64,000 nt of DNA from Psychroflexus maritimus (GCF_011089875.1 NZ_JAANAS010000001.1:1-64000); one strand, 5' to 3'; shown: positions 22,787-32,862, counted from the first letter of the stretch. Numbers and translations: made by a program. Notes: a model not told the origin generated them from the letters alone.

Positions 22787-24386
22787 TTTTTTTTTTTACA
22801 CTTCGAAGTTCTAGTAAATTAAGTGAATTAATAGGCAGACCACTTACCTCTTTTGGGGTAAACCGAATTACCTCATCGTAAAAAAGAGGAATAACGGGCA
22901 GTTCTTCACTAATTATTGAATCTAACTTTTCATACAGAGCTTTTCTTTCAAGTGGCTTGTTTATTTTGTAAGTCGATTCAAACAATGCATCAAATTCTGC
23001 ATTTTCAAAATGCGTATAATTGGGACCATTAGGAGAAAAATTTTGACTATAAAAAAGACCTAAGTAATTTTCAGCATCAGGATAATCGGCTATCCAACTG
23101 CCCCTAAAAGCCTCTAATTGCCCTGAAGAACGTTGTTGAAGCAAAGTTGAAGCAGGCACCACATCAACTTGAACTTGAATTCCAATTTTTTGTAATTCTT
23201 GCTGAATAAATTCAATTAAATCTACATAACTAGCATTGGTAGCTATATGTAAACTAGGATTAGAATCTCCTGTAGTTTTCTTGTATGCTTCAAGATATGC
23301 TTTTGCTTTTTTCAAATTGTAACGTTCTTTTTCTTGAGAAAAATGCCCTGGAAGAGAGTGGGGAACCATGCCTCCATAAGCAGGAACTCCAATGTTGTTT
23401 CTCAAATATTTCATCATGCTTTTTCTATTAAACCCATGATGAATGGCTTTCCTAAAATTTTTGTTTTGTGCTGCAGAATTTTCTTTAGGCAAATAAAAAC
23501 CAATATATTCTGTATTTAAAAAAGGAGCTTTGGTTTTGGTAAAACGACTTTTAAATTGAGGTTTCAATTTACCTTCAAGAGTGAGCAATTCATCTTTATA
23601 AGAAGGATGAAGACCGTTTAACAAATCAATTTCTCCCTGAATAAACTGCATAAATTCGCTTTGTTTATCAGGTAAAAAAGTAATAGCTACAGATTCTAAA
23701 TATGGAAGCCGATTTCCTCTTTCGTCTTTTTCCCAGTAAGTTTTATTTTTTCTAAAAACTAACTTTTCATTTTCAATCCATCGTTTGAAGTAAAATGGAC
23801 CGGTTCCTACAGGGTTTTCTCTAAACGAAAAAGATTCCTGAGCTGTTTCAACAGGAACTATTGAAGCATACTTCATACTCAAAATCCCTAAAAAAGGGGG
23901 AAATTTTTTGCTTAGTCGAAACCTTAAATGGAAGGTATCAATTACTTCAATTGAAGCTAAATTTTTTAAAATCCAATTACCTGGCGAAGCTACTTTTGGA
24001 TCCTTCAATCGGTTTAAGCTATAAGCTACATCAGCAGCATTTAATTCACGTGTTTTTTCTTCACCAAAAATTGAATGCGAATGAAAATACACCTCCTCAC
24101 GTAAGTAGAAATCGTAAGTCAACCCGTCTTCACTAACTTCCCATTCTTCAGCTAAACTAGGAATAATATTCAAGTCTTCATCTAATTCAACTAAGGTATT
24201 ATAAAGCTGATGACAAGCCCAAATATTGCGTTGATCTTTAGCAAAAGCAGGATCTAATGAACTTATATTAGCGTGTTCATTGTACCTAAATACTTCGGTT
24301 TCTGCATATTTATTCTCACCTTGAGAACAAGAAAATGAGAGAACAAGTAAAATTAGAGAAAAAACAATAAATTGAGCTGACTTCAA
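22773..24386 (-). CDS. Oligopeptide/solute-binding lipoprotein, SBP family 5
   Basis: A 537-residue lipoprotein (signal MKSAQFIVFSLILLVLSFSC) with the family 5 fold: NISSLDPAFAKDQRN near the N-terminus, LAEEWEVSEDGLTYDFYLRE, ADVAYSLNRLKDP, VGTGPFYFKRW, then FRKAIHHGFNRKSMM and the PVIPLFYDE end. Such proteins deliver peptides to DppBCDF/OppBCDF importers. No permease or ATPase gene is adjacent. It is anchored in a membrane, but whether it works with a distant ABC transporter is unknown. Confidence 0.88.
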   Translation of the reverse strand: MKSAQFIVFSLILLVLSFSCSQGENKYAETEVFRYNEHANISSLDPAFAKDQRNIWACHQLYNTLVELDEDLNIIPSLAEEWEVSEDGLTYDFYLREEVYFHSHSIFGEEKTRELNAADVAYSLNRLKDPKVASPGNWILKNLASIEVIDTFHLRFRLSKKFPPFLGILSMKYASIVPVETAQESFSFRENPVGTGPFYFKRWIENEKLVFRKNKTYWEKDERGNRLPYLESVAITFLPDKQSEFMQFIQGEIDLLNGLHPSYKDELLTLEGKLKPQFKSRFTKTKAPFLNTEYIGFYLPKENSAAQNKNFRKAIHHGFNRKSMMKYLRNNIGVPAYGGMVPHSLPGHFSQEKERYNLKKAKAYLEAYKKTTGDSNPSLHIATNASYVDLIEFIQQELQKIGIQVQVDVVPASTLLQQRSSGQLEAFRGSWIADYPDAENYLGLFYSQNFSPNGPNYTHFENAEFDALFESTYKINKPLERKALYEKLDSIISEELPVIPLFYDEVIRFTPKEVSGLPINSLNLLELRSVKKKIRVN

Positions 24387-24418
24387 AACTTGATTTTATG
24401 TATCAAAAATTAATTTGG

Positions 24419-24427
24419 TATCTTTGC
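24419..24427 (+). promoter_or_regulatory. -7 element for mtaB
   Basis: TATCTTTGC is a full match to the Bacteroidota -7 consensus. A TTG lies 16 bases upstream (24400-24402). It lies in the 89-base divergent gap with the binding-protein gene. Confidence 0.65.
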
Positions 24428-24475
24428 AGGCTAATATAAATAAACTTTAGGCATTTTAAAAGATTGGTGTTGGAA

Positions 24476-25804
24476 ATGAATAAAAAAGTTGCTTTTTATA
24501 CCCTTGGATGTAAGTTGAATTTCTCTGAAACTTCAACTATAGCTAGAAATTTTGAAGATGAAGGTTTTGAGCGAGTTGAGTTTAATCAACCGGCTGATAT
24601 TTTTGTAATTAATACTTGTAGTGTTACAGATAATGCAGACAAACGTTTTAAAACCATTGTAAAGCAAGCTCAAAAATTCAATAAAGAGGCTTTTATAATT
24701 GGTATTGGTTGTTATGCGCAACTAAAACCGGAAGAATTAGCAGCCGTTGATGGAGTTGATTTGGTCTTGGGCGCCACAGAAAAGTTTAAAGTAACCGATT
24801 ACCTCAACGATTTAAGCAAAAACGATTTTGGCGAAGTGCATTCTTGCGAAATCAATGAAGCTGATTTTTACGTAGGCTCCTACTCTATTGGCGACCGAAC
24901 GCGTGCTTTTTTAAAGGTGCAAGACGGATGCGATTACAAATGTACCTATTGTACCATTCCTTTAGCTCGAGGAATTTCTAGAAGTGATGAGTTAGGAAAT
25001 GTGCTTAAAAATGCTGAAGAAATTGCTGCTCAAAATATCAAAGAAATTGTTTTAACTGGTGTTAATATTGGCGACTACGGAAAAGGAGAGTTTGGTAACA
25101 AACAACATAAGCATACTTTTCTAGAAATGGTCAAAGCGTTAGATGAAGTTAAAGGCATTGAACGCCTCAGAATTTCGTCTATTGAACCCAATCTTTTAAA
25201 GGACGAAACCATCGATTTTGTTGCCCAAAGCAATTCATTTGTTCCACATTTTCATATTCCATTGCAAAGTGGAAGCAACGAATTACTAAAAAAAATGCGA
25301 AGAAGGTATATGAAAGAATTATACATTAATCGTGTTGAACGCATCAAGAAAAAAATGCCAGATGCTTGTATTGGAGTTGACGTTATTGTTGGTTTTCCTG
25401 GTGAAACTGACGAGCTCTTCTTAGAGACATACAATTTCTTGAACCAATTACCTATTTCTTATTTGCATGTATTTACTTTTTCTGAAAGAGAAAACACTGT
25501 GGCTGCAGAAATGCAAGGGGTTATTCCTCATAAAGTAAGAAAGAAAAGAAGTAAAATGCTACGGGGCTTATCAGCTAAAAAAAGGAGAGCTTTTTACGAA
25601 TCTCAGCTTGGAAAAACAAAAACTGTACTTTTTGAAAGTGAAAACAAAGAAGGCTACATTCACGGGTTTACAGAAAACTACGTCAAAGTAAAGTTTCCTT
25701 GGAACCCCAATTTATGCAACACCTTAAATGAAGTTGAATTAACAGAAATTGATGCAGATGGGTTGGTAAAAATTAAAACCAATACTTTTGAAGAAGTGGT
25801 TTAA
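24476..25804 (+). CDS. mtaB: tRNA t6A37 methylthiotransferase MtaB
   Basis: Start at ATG 24476 (MNKKVAFYTLGCKLNFSETS). The ATG at 24464 adds only MVLE. 442 residues with the three-part layout of methylthiotransferases: UPF0004 domain with Cys at 12, 48 and 82 region (TLGCKLN, NTCSVTD, GIGCYAQ), radical SAM domain with CDYKCTYC, and a C-terminal TRAM-like domain (GKTKTVLFESEN to the end). GCKLN and CSVTDNAD distinguish MtaB from MiaB and RimO. It converts t6A37 to ms2t6A in tRNAs reading ANN codons, using two 4Fe-4S clusters. Confidence 0.94.
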   Translation: MNKKVAFYTLGCKLNFSETSTIARNFEDEGFERVEFNQPADIFVINTCSVTDNADKRFKTIVKQAQKFNKEAFIIGIGCYAQLKPEELAAVDGVDLVLGATEKFKVTDYLNDLSKNDFGEVHSCEINEADFYVGSYSIGDRTRAFLKVQDGCDYKCTYCTIPLARGISRSDELGNVLKNAEEIAAQNIKEIVLTGVNIGDYGKGEFGNKQHKHTFLEMVKALDEVKGIERLRISSIEPNLLKDETIDFVAQSNSFVPHFHIPLQSGSNELLKKMRRRYMKELYINRVERIKKKMPDACIGVDVIVGFPGETDELFLETYNFLNQLPISYLHVFTFSERENTVAAEMQGVIPHKVRKKRSKMLRGLSAKKRRAFYESQLGKTKTVLFESENKEGYIHGFTENYVKVKFPWNPNLCNTLNEVELTEIDADGLVKIKTNTFEEVV

Positions 25805-26050
25805 CAAGAAGCTACTTTTTTTTAGGGAACTAAAATTAAATACGTTCCTTTCTATAACAAGTTTATTTTTTCTAGTCTATAAGCTAATTAATTTTAATTT
25901 ATATTTTGATTTTTATAGAAAATTCCCTGAAATATCTTTATTGGGCAACATAGAAATGCCTAGTAGTTTCATCATCGCATCAAAAATAAAATCAAGTAGC
26001 TGAACAAAATTAAAAATCTTCAACTATCTTTACCACAAACACTTATAAAG

Positions 26051-28186
26051 ATGCATAGAACTAACATTATTGTTTGCAGTATAAGCCTTATCTTCGCATT
26101 TGCTTGTACAAACGAAAAAAAAGAAAAATTGGCAGATTTAACTCCACCAAAAGCTAAAAAAATAGCAAAAGAACTTACTATTCACAATCATACACGTACA
26201 GATCAATATTATTGGCTAAATGAGCGAGAAAATCCAGAAGTTATTAATTACCTGGAAAAAGAAAATGAATACTATCAAGAATTCATGAAGCCTTATCAAA
26301 AATTTGAAAAAGACTTATTTGAAGAACTTAAGTCAAGAGTCAAAGAAAATGATGAATCTGTTCCTTATTTTTTAAATGGATATTGGTACCAAGTTAAATA
26401 CCAAGAAGGTAAAGATTACCCTATTTACGTTAGGAAGAAAGAAAAAATTGAAGCAGCAGAAGAAGTCATTATTGACGTTAATGAGCTAGCCGAAGGCCAC
26501 GAATACTTTAACCTTTCAGGTTTGAGTATTAGTCCAAATAACAAATACGCAAGTTTTGGCGTAGATCGTGTAGGAAGAAGAAAATACACCTTGCAAGTCA
26601 AAGATTTAGAAGTAAACGAAATTTTACCTACAAAAATTGAATTAACCACAGGCGGTTCGGTTTGGGCAAATGACAATAAAACTATTTTTTACACCCGAAA
26701 AGATGATCAAACTTTACGCTCAAATCAGGTGTTTAAACATCAATTAGGTAGTGAACCTAAGGAGGACAAATTGGTTTTCCAAGAAGATGATGAAACATTT
26801 ATTAGCTACGTTTATAAAACCAAATCTAAAGAATTTATTGTTATTGGTTCTACCAGCACAACAACAGATGATTACCAAATTTTAAATGCCAATCAACCTG
26901 AAGATAATTTCAAGCCTTTTGCTAAAAGAAAGCAAGGAGTAGAATACAATATTGAACATTATAAAGATCATTTTTACATTACCACTAATTTAGATGGAGC
27001 TACCAATTTTAAGTTGATGAAGACTCCTATTGAAAAAACTTCCGTTAAAAATTGGCAAGAAGTAATTCCACATAAAGAAGACACCTTATTAGAGGGTATA
27101 GATGTATTTAATGAATATTTAGTCACTTCAGAAAGATACAATGGCTTAAACAGAATTCGTGTAATGCGTTGGGATGAAAAAGATGATTTTTACTTGCCTT
27201 CTGAAAGCGAAACTTATACGGCATACACCACTACCAACCCAGAATTTGATACGCACAAACTAAGGTTTGCCTATAACTCATTGACTCAGCCCGCTTCGGT
27301 AGTTGAATTTGATATGCAAGAAAAAACATCTAAAATACTTAAAGAGCAAGAAGTTCCAAATCCTAATTTTGATAAGGACAATTACATTTCAGAACGTGTT
27401 TGGGCAACAGCTTCAGATGGAACTAAAATTCCGGTTTCTTTGGTCTATAAAAAAGGAGTAAAAAGAAACGGAAAAAATCCACTTTTACAGTACGCCTACG
27501 GAAGTTACGGAGCCACAATAGACCCTTATTTTTCTACCTCAAGAATAAGTTTGTTAGATCGCGGGTTTATTTATGCAATTGCACATATAAGAGGTGGTGA
27601 ATATCTTGGAAGACAATGGTATGAAGATGGCAAAATGATGAAAAAGAAAAACACGTTTACCGATTTTATTGATGTAAGTCATTACCTGATTGACCAAAAA
27701 TACACTTCGCCAGAACACTTGTATGCTATGGGTGGCTCTGCAGGAGGTTTACTCATGGGTGCTGTAATTAATAGTTCGCCAGAATTATACCACGGAGTTA
27801 TTTCCGCAGTTCCTTTTGTAGATGTAGTAACCACTATGCTAGACGACAGCATTCCGCTTACAACAGGTGAATACGATGAATGGGGAAACCCTAATGAAAA
27901 AGAATACTATGAGTATATGCTTTCCTATTCTCCTTACGATCAAGTAAAAGCTCAAAATTACCCTAATTTGTTAGTCACAACAGGTTTACACGACTCTCAA
28001 GTACAGTATTGGGAACCTGCAAAATGGGTAGCGAAATTAAGAGAACTCAAAACCGATGATCATCTTTTGTTTTTAGACACAAACATGAAAGCTGGTCACG
28101 GAGGTGCTTCAGGAAGATTTGAAGCCCTCAAAGAAGTGGCTAAGGAATACATCTTTTTATTTCATTTAGAAGGCATAAACGAATAA
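26051..28186 (+). CDS. S9A prolyl oligopeptidase family lipoprotein (oligopeptidase B-like)
   Basis: The protein has 711 residues with a lipoprotein signal (MHRTNIIVCSISLIFAFAC). Residues about 60-420 are a seven-bladed propeller (N-terminal S9 domain, DQYYWLNERENPEVINYL). Residues about 430-711 are the alpha/beta hydrolase. The catalytic triad can be placed: Ser563 in GGSAGGL, Asp648 in GLHDSQV and His683 in AGHGG. It also has the YGSYG oxyanion motif. It cleaves short peptides, in oligopeptidase B after basic residues. The lipid anchor puts it outside the cytoplasm, unlike E. coli PtrB. Confidence 0.93.
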   Translation: MHRTNIIVCSISLIFAFACTNEKKEKLADLTPPKAKKIAKELTIHNHTRTDQYYWLNERENPEVINYLEKENEYYQEFMKPYQKFEKDLFEELKSRVKENDESVPYFLNGYWYQVKYQEGKDYPIYVRKKEKIEAAEEVIIDVNELAEGHEYFNLSGLSISPNNKYASFGVDRVGRRKYTLQVKDLEVNEILPTKIELTTGGSVWANDNKTIFYTRKDDQTLRSNQVFKHQLGSEPKEDKLVFQEDDETFISYVYKTKSKEFIVIGSTSTTTDDYQILNANQPEDNFKPFAKRKQGVEYNIEHYKDHFYITTNLDGATNFKLMKTPIEKTSVKNWQEVIPHKEDTLLEGIDVFNEYLVTSERYNGLNRIRVMRWDEKDDFYLPSESETYTAYTTTNPEFDTHKLRFAYNSLTQPASVVEFDMQEKTSKILKEQEVPNPNFDKDNYISERVWATASDGTKIPVSLVYKKGVKRNGKNPLLQYAYGSYGATIDPYFSTSRISLLDRGFIYAIAHIRGGEYLGRQWYEDGKMMKKKNTFTDFIDVSHYLIDQKYTSPEHLYAMGGSAGGLLMGAVINSSPELYHGVISAVPFVDVVTTMLDDSIPLTTGEYDEWGNPNEKEYYEYMLSYSPYDQVKAQNYPNLLVTTGLHDSQVQYWEPAKWVAKLRELKTDDHLLFLDTNMKAGHGGASGRFEALKEVAKEYIFLFHLEGINE

Positions 28187-28281
28187 AAATTAATGAACTG
28201 ATTATAGGTTATTTATAGTCAATTTTTATGAGCAAAAGCAAAGGCTTTTGAAGAATTTAAAAGCTAACTCAAAAAAAATTG

Positions 28282-28290
28282 TAAATTTGC
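28282..28290 (+). promoter_or_regulatory. -7 element for the cysteine/cysteate-synthase-like gene
   Basis: TAAATTTGC matches TAnnTTTGC. It predicts initiation near 28296 and supports ATG 28331 as the start, since the ATG at 28301 would leave almost no leader. Confidence 0.6.
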
Positions 28291-28330
28291 GTCTCGGTTC
28301 TTGTTTTTAAAGAACAAAAAAGATATTTCT

Positions 28331-29392
28331 ATGCAAAAAAATGACTCAATTCATGAAAATTTACTTGATTTAATTGGTGAAACTCCAATGATTCGATTAA
28401 ATAGAATTACAAGTGATTTTCCAGGCAATTATTATGCTAAATTCGAAGCGCATAACCCAGGGCATTCTTCTAAGGATAGAATTGCAGTTCATATTATAGA
28501 CCGAGCTGAAAAAGAAGGAAAGTTAAAACCTGGAGATACCATCATTGAAACCACCTCAGGAAATACTGGATTTAGCGTTGCAATGACTTGCGTTATTAAA
28601 GGCTATAAATGTATTTTGGCTGTCAGTTCAAAATCATCACCAGACAAAATAAGCTTGTTAAGGAGTATGGGGGCTGAAGTTCATGTATGCCCTTCTAATG
28701 TTCCTGCAGATGATCCCCGTTCTTATTATGAAGTAGCCAAAAAGCTACACCAACAAATTCCTAATTCAATGTATATTAATCAATATTTTAATGAACAAAA
28801 TATTGATGCACACTACTTAACTACAGGACCAGAAATCTGGGAACAAACCAATGGAAAAATAACTCATTTAATTGCCTGTAGCGGAACTGGTGGTACAATA
28901 TCTGGTTCGGCAAGATACTTAAAAGAACAAAACCCTAACATCAAAGTAATTGGTATAGACGCCTATGGTTCAGTTATTCAGAAATACCATGAAACAGGCC
29001 AATTAGATAAAGATGAAATATTTCCTTACCGCATTGAAGGCTTAGGTAAAAATTTAATTCCATCGGCCACAGATTTTCAGATCATAGACAAGTACATCAA
29101 AGTTACGGATGAAGAAAGTGCTTATGTAGCTAGAGATCTTGCTAAAAAAGAAGGCATGTTTGTTGGCTATACCAGTGGAGCAGCTATGCAAGGAGTAAAG
29201 CAACTTGTTGAAGAAAACGAGTTTAATACAGAAGATGAGGTAGTTGTCATTTTTCCAGACCACGGCTCAAGATACATGAGCAAAGTTTTTAACGACCAAT
29301 GGATGGAAGAACAAGGTTTTACAGAACCTAAAAAAGAAACTGATAAACATACTAACGTTAAGAAAACGATCAATAACTTAAACAAAAACTAA
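28331..29392 (+). CDS. PLP-dependent cysteine synthase family enzyme, candidate cysteate synthase
   Basis: I start at ATG 28331, giving 353 residues with the fold of CysK/CBS. The PLP Lys48 is in [10 protein letters not shown], the phosphate cup precursor SGNTG is in [13 protein letters not shown], and SGTGGTISG binds the PLP phosphate. The usual NPGGSVKDR is altered to NPGHSSKDR. It is followed after 71 bases by an AOS-family acyltransferase. In capnine sulfonolipid synthesis a CysK homologue makes cysteate from phosphoserine and sulfite and an AOS enzyme then acylates it, so this gene is a good candidate for that first step. An ordinary O-acetylserine sulfhydrylase or cystathionine beta-synthase remains possible. 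A His/Lys-rich tail ([17 protein letters not shown]) is distinctive. Confidence 0.8.
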   Translation: MQKNDSIHENLLDLIGETPMIRLNRITSDFPGNYYAKFEAHNPGHSSKDRIAVHIIDRAEKEGKLKPGDTIIETTSGNTGFSVAMTCVIKGYKCILAVSSKSSPDKISLLRSMGAEVHVCPSNVPADDPRSYYEVAKKLHQQIPNSMYINQYFNEQNIDAHYLTTGPEIWEQTNGKITHLIACSGTGGTISGSARYLKEQNPNIKVIGIDAYGSVIQKYHETGQLDKDEIFPYRIEGLGKNLIPSATDFQIIDKYIKVTDEESAYVARDLAKKEGMFVGYTSGAAMQGVKQLVEENEFNTEDEVVVIFPDHGSRYMSKVFNDQWMEEQGFTEPKKETDKHTNVKKTINNLNKN

Positions 29393-29463
29393 GTTTTGTA
29401 AAGGTTTTTAATAAATTGAAAAACTTCTACACTTAGTAGCTTAAGTTTGTAAAAAAGGAATAG

Positions 29464-30717
29464 ATGAAAGATTTATTTGAAAAAATATACAAGAACAAAG
29501 GACCTTTAGGTAAATGGGCAGATCAAGCAGAAGGCTATTTTGTATTCCCTAAACTTGAAGGTGAAATTGGCAATCGAATGAAATTCCAAGGAAAAGAAGT
29601 AATTACTTGGAGTGTTAATGATTATCTAGGATTAGCCAACCATCCTGAAGTTAGAAAAATAGATGCAGAAGCAGCAAAAAAATGGGGAAGCGCTTACCCC
29701 ATGGGCGCTAGAATGATGAGCGGACATACAAACTTGCATGAAAAATTGCAAAATGAATTGGCTAATTTTGTTAGCAAGGAAGCGGCGTATCTACTCAACT
29801 TTGGCTATCAAGGTATTTTATCAACCATTGATGCACTTGTTGGAAAAAATGATGTTATTGTTTATGATGTTGATGCGCATGCCTGCATCATTGACGGTGT
29901 TAGATTACACTTAGGTAAAAGATTTACTTATAAACATAACGACATTAAAAGTATAAAAGTTAATCTTGAACGTGCTGAAAAAATTGCTGAACAAACAGGT
30001 GGCGGAATTCTTCTGATTTCAGAAGGTGTTTTTGGTATGCGTGGTGAACAAGGTAAATTAAGAGAAATTGTAGCTTTAAAAGAAAAATATAATTTTAGAT
30101 TACTTGTTGATGATGCACATGGCTTTGGAACATTAGGAAAAACAGGAGCTGGAGCTGGTGAAGAGCAAGGTGTACAAGATCAAATTGATGTTTATTTTGC
30201 AACTTTTGCTAAATCGATGGCAAGTACAGGAGCCTTTATAGCTGGTGATAAAGAAATCATGGATTACATGAAATATAATATGCGTTCGCAAATGTTTGCT
30301 AAATCACTTCAAATGACTTTAGTGGAAGGGGCATTAAAACGACTAGAATTAATCAGAACTAAACCCCAATTAAAACAAAAACTTTGGGAAAACGTAAATG
30401 CGCTTCAAAACGGACTTAAAGAAAATGGATTTGATTTAGGAACTACACAAAGTTGTGTAACCCCTGTTTACTTAAAAGGAAGTATCCCTGAAGCTATGGC
30501 TTTAGTGAAAGACTTACGGGAAAATTATGGCGTTTTCTGTTCCATTGTTGTTTATCCAGTAATCCCGAAAGGATTAATTTTACTTCGATTAATTCCTACT
30601 GCATCTCACACCATGGAAGACATAACAACAACTATCGATGCCTTTTCTGCTATTCGAAGTAAACTAGATAACGGTATTTATAAAAAAATTGCTGAACGTG
30701 TTATGGCTGCTAAATAA
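29464..30717 (+). CDS. Alpha-oxoamine synthase family PLP enzyme, candidate cysteate acyltransferase (capnine pathway)
   Basis: The protein has 417 residues of the AOS family (serine palmitoyltransferase, Kbl, BioF). WSVNDYLGLANHPEV, GARMMSGHTNLHEKLQNELA, DDAHGFGTLGKTG (Asp216, Asp217, His219) and the PLP Lys250 in TFAKSMAST are all present. Compared with Kbl or BioF it carries an N-terminal extension, GPLGKWADQAEGYFVFPKLE, as in bacterial sphingolipid/sulfonolipid enzymes. With the cysteine-synthase-like gene upstream, condensation of cysteate with an acyl thioester to start capnine synthesis is the best guess. Serine palmitoyltransferase is the main alternative. The reductase for the next step is not in the window. 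A -7 element TAAGTTTG is at 29442-29449. Confidence 0.8.
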   Translation: MKDLFEKIYKNKGPLGKWADQAEGYFVFPKLEGEIGNRMKFQGKEVITWSVNDYLGLANHPEVRKIDAEAAKKWGSAYPMGARMMSGHTNLHEKLQNELANFVSKEAAYLLNFGYQGILSTIDALVGKNDVIVYDVDAHACIIDGVRLHLGKRFTYKHNDIKSIKVNLERAEKIAEQTGGGILLISEGVFGMRGEQGKLREIVALKEKYNFRLLVDDAHGFGTLGKTGAGAGEEQGVQDQIDVYFATFAKSMASTGAFIAGDKEIMDYMKYNMRSQMFAKSLQMTLVEGALKRLELIRTKPQLKQKLWENVNALQNGLKENGFDLGTTQSCVTPVYLKGSIPEAMALVKDLRENYGVFCSIVVYPVIPKGLILLRLIPTASHTMEDITTTIDAFSAIRSKLDNGIYKKIAERVMAAK

Positions 30718-30816
30718 AATTGAAATAAATTAAAAAGAAAGCTTGTTTTGCTGTTAAATTGATATTAAAGCAAAATAACAGATTTAAAAACTTCAAGCCT
30801 CACCAATCATTTTTAG

Positions 30817-30824
30817 TATCTTTG
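30817..30824 (+). promoter_or_regulatory. -7 element for lipA
   Basis: TATCTTTG matches the -7 consensus, 16 bases before the lipA ATG. Confidence 0.6.
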
Positions 30825-30840
30825 TAAAAAATATTTTGTT

Positions 30841-31734
30841 ATGGCAACGGCTACATTAAGTCCTGAAGTAAAAACAAAAACTCCCGAAACCAGAAAAGGT
30901 AAACCAAAATGGTTACGGGTAAAACTACCTACAGGCGAGAAATACAGAAATCTTAGAAAATTAGTAGATAAATACGACTTACATACCATTTGTACCTCAG
31001 GAAGTTGCCCTAATATGGGAGAATGCTGGGGTGAAGGAACGGCTACCTTTATGATTCTTGGAAATGTTTGTACCCGTTCTTGTGGTTTTTGTGGTGTTAA
31101 AACCGGAAGACCTGAAACTGTTGAATGGGACGAACCTGAAAAAGTAGCGCGCTCCATCAAAATTATGGGGATTAAACACGCCGTTGTAACTTCTGTAGAT
31201 CGTGACGATTTAAAAGATATGGGTTCCATTATCTGGGCTGAAACAGTAAAAGCCATTAGAAGAATGAACCCTACTACTACCCTAGAAACTTTAATTCCCG
31301 ATTTTCAAGGTATAGAACGACACATTGATCGTATTGTAGAAGTAGCACCTGAAGTAGTTTCTCACAATATGGAAACCGTAAGAAGACTTACCCGAGAGGT
31401 TAGAATTCAAGCTAAATACGACCGTAGTTTAGGGGTTTTAGATTACTTGAAAAAACAAGGAATTAACAGAACTAAATCAGGCATTATGTTAGGTCTAGGC
31501 GAAAAGGAAGAGGAAGTTATCCAAACCTTGAAAGACCTTCGCTCGGTTGATTGTGATGTGGTTACCATTGGTCAATATTTACAACCTAGCAAAACACATT
31601 TACCTGTAAAAGAATTTATTACTCCAGATCAATTTAAGCGATACGAAGAAGTTGGTTTAGAACTTGGATTTAGACATGTTGAAAGCTCGGCGCTTGTACG
31701 TTCTTCATACAAAGCTCAAAAACACATCAACTAA
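30841..31734 (+). CDS. lipA: Lipoyl synthase LipA
   Basis: The protein has 297 residues. The auxiliary 4Fe-4S cluster Cys are 51, 56 and 62 (CTSGSCPNMGEC), and the radical SAM cluster Cys are 77, 81 and 84 (CTRSCGFC). The C-terminal RSSY serine ligand motif is present in ALVRSSYKA. It inserts two sulfur atoms into octanoyl groups on lipoyl domains, such as that of the E2 protein encoded at 53437-54768. The gap to the GAPDH gene is 24 bases, so the two are probably co-transcribed. Confidence 0.97.
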   Translation: MATATLSPEVKTKTPETRKGKPKWLRVKLPTGEKYRNLRKLVDKYDLHTICTSGSCPNMGECWGEGTATFMILGNVCTRSCGFCGVKTGRPETVEWDEPEKVARSIKIMGIKHAVVTSVDRDDLKDMGSIIWAETVKAIRRMNPTTTLETLIPDFQGIERHIDRIVEVAPEVVSHNMETVRRLTREVRIQAKYDRSLGVLDYLKKQGINRTKSGIMLGLGEKEEEVIQTLKDLRSVDCDVVTIGQYLQPSKTHLPVKEFITPDQFKRYEEVGLELGFRHVESSALVRSSYKAQKHIN

Positions 31735-31758
31735 TTTTTCTTCATACAGTAATTTTAG

Positions 31759-32763
31759 ATGAATAAAAAAATAAGAATTGGAATAAATGGCTTTGGTCGC
31801 ATTGGCCGAAGCCTTTTTCGTTTGGCCTACTTACACCCACAAATTGAAGTAGTTGCTATTAACGATTTAGCTGATCCTACTACCTTAGCGCATCTAGTAA
31901 AATACGACTCCATTCATGGTGGCTTTGGTAAACAAGTTACTCCTAAAAAAAATGGATTTGAAATAAAAAAAGTTTATTTTCCACTTCTTAATCAAGCTAA
32001 AATTGAAGACATTCCTTGGCATGAATTTGAAGTTGACGTAGTCATTGAATGTACTGGAAAATTCAAAACTAAAAACAGCATTCAATTGCATTTAAAAACA
32101 GGGGTAAAACGCGTTATTTTAAGTGTTCCGCCTGAAGACGATGACGTAAAAATGATTGTTTTAGGAGTTAACGACCATAGCCTTAAAACTGAAGATATTT
32201 TAGTTTCTAATGCTAGTTGTACAACCAACAATGCGGCGCCAATGTTGCAATTAATTCATGAGCATTTTGAGGTTACTCAAGCTTATATATCTACCATACA
32301 TTCCTACACTTCCGACCAAAGTTTGCATGACCAACCGCATCGTGATTTACGAAGAGCACGTGCCGCAGCACAATCCATTGTTCCTACAACTACTGGCGCA
32401 GCCAAAGCCTTGACCAAAATTTTCCCTGATTTAAGCGAGGTAATTGGTGGCTGTGGAATTCGTGTCCCCGTACCTAACGGCTCATTAACAGATATGACCT
32501 TGAACGTAAAAAAATCAACATCAATTAAAGAAGTAAATCAATTATTTCAACAAGCGTCTTCAAAAAAATACAAAGGTATTATTGAATACACCGAAGACCC
32601 TATAGTATCTATAGATATTATTGGTAATTCGCATTCCTGTATTTTTGATGCGCAAATGACTTCCGTTATTGACGGAAATTTAATTAAGTTAATTGGATGG
32701 TACGATAACGAACGTGGTTACAGTAGCCGATTAATTGATTTGATATTGAAAGCACTTAACTAA
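31759..32763 (+). CDS. gap: Type I glyceraldehyde-3-phosphate dehydrogenase
   Basis: The protein has 334 residues. The NAD-binding GINGFGRIGR (8-17) is followed by AIND with Asp36, which favours NAD over NADP. Catalytic Cys154 is in SNASCTTN and His181 in TIHSYTSDQ. The phosphate-binding TTTGAAKA and WYDNERGYS end complete the set. It interconverts glyceraldehyde-3-phosphate and 1,3-bisphosphoglycerate. Flavobacteria often carry more than one gap gene, and its pairing with lipA rather than glycolytic genes suggests this may be a secondary copy, which the window cannot settle. Confidence 0.94.
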   Translation: MNKKIRIGINGFGRIGRSLFRLAYLHPQIEVVAINDLADPTTLAHLVKYDSIHGGFGKQVTPKKNGFEIKKVYFPLLNQAKIEDIPWHEFEVDVVIECTGKFKTKNSIQLHLKTGVKRVILSVPPEDDDVKMIVLGVNDHSLKTEDILVSNASCTTNNAAPMLQLIHEHFEVTQAYISTIHSYTSDQSLHDQPHRDLRRARAAAQSIVPTTTGAAKALTKIFPDLSEVIGGCGIRVPVPNGSLTDMTLNVKKSTSIKEVNQLFQQASSKKYKGIIEYTEDPIVSIDIIGNSHSCIFDAQMTSVIDGNLIKLIGWYDNERGYSSRLIDLILKALN

Positions 32764-32862
32764 GATAGCTAAGTGCTTTTAAGATATGCTTTGTATTCAA
32801 TTAAACCAACACACCAAGCTCATTCATTTTTCCTATTAAAGGCATTAATAGTTCAATAAAAC

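Noticed and set aside
25788-26003. 71-residue frame after mtaB
   Set aside because: It begins with TTG inside mtaB, has no conserved features and lies in AT-rich DNA. A tiny membrane peptide cannot be excluded but is not supported.
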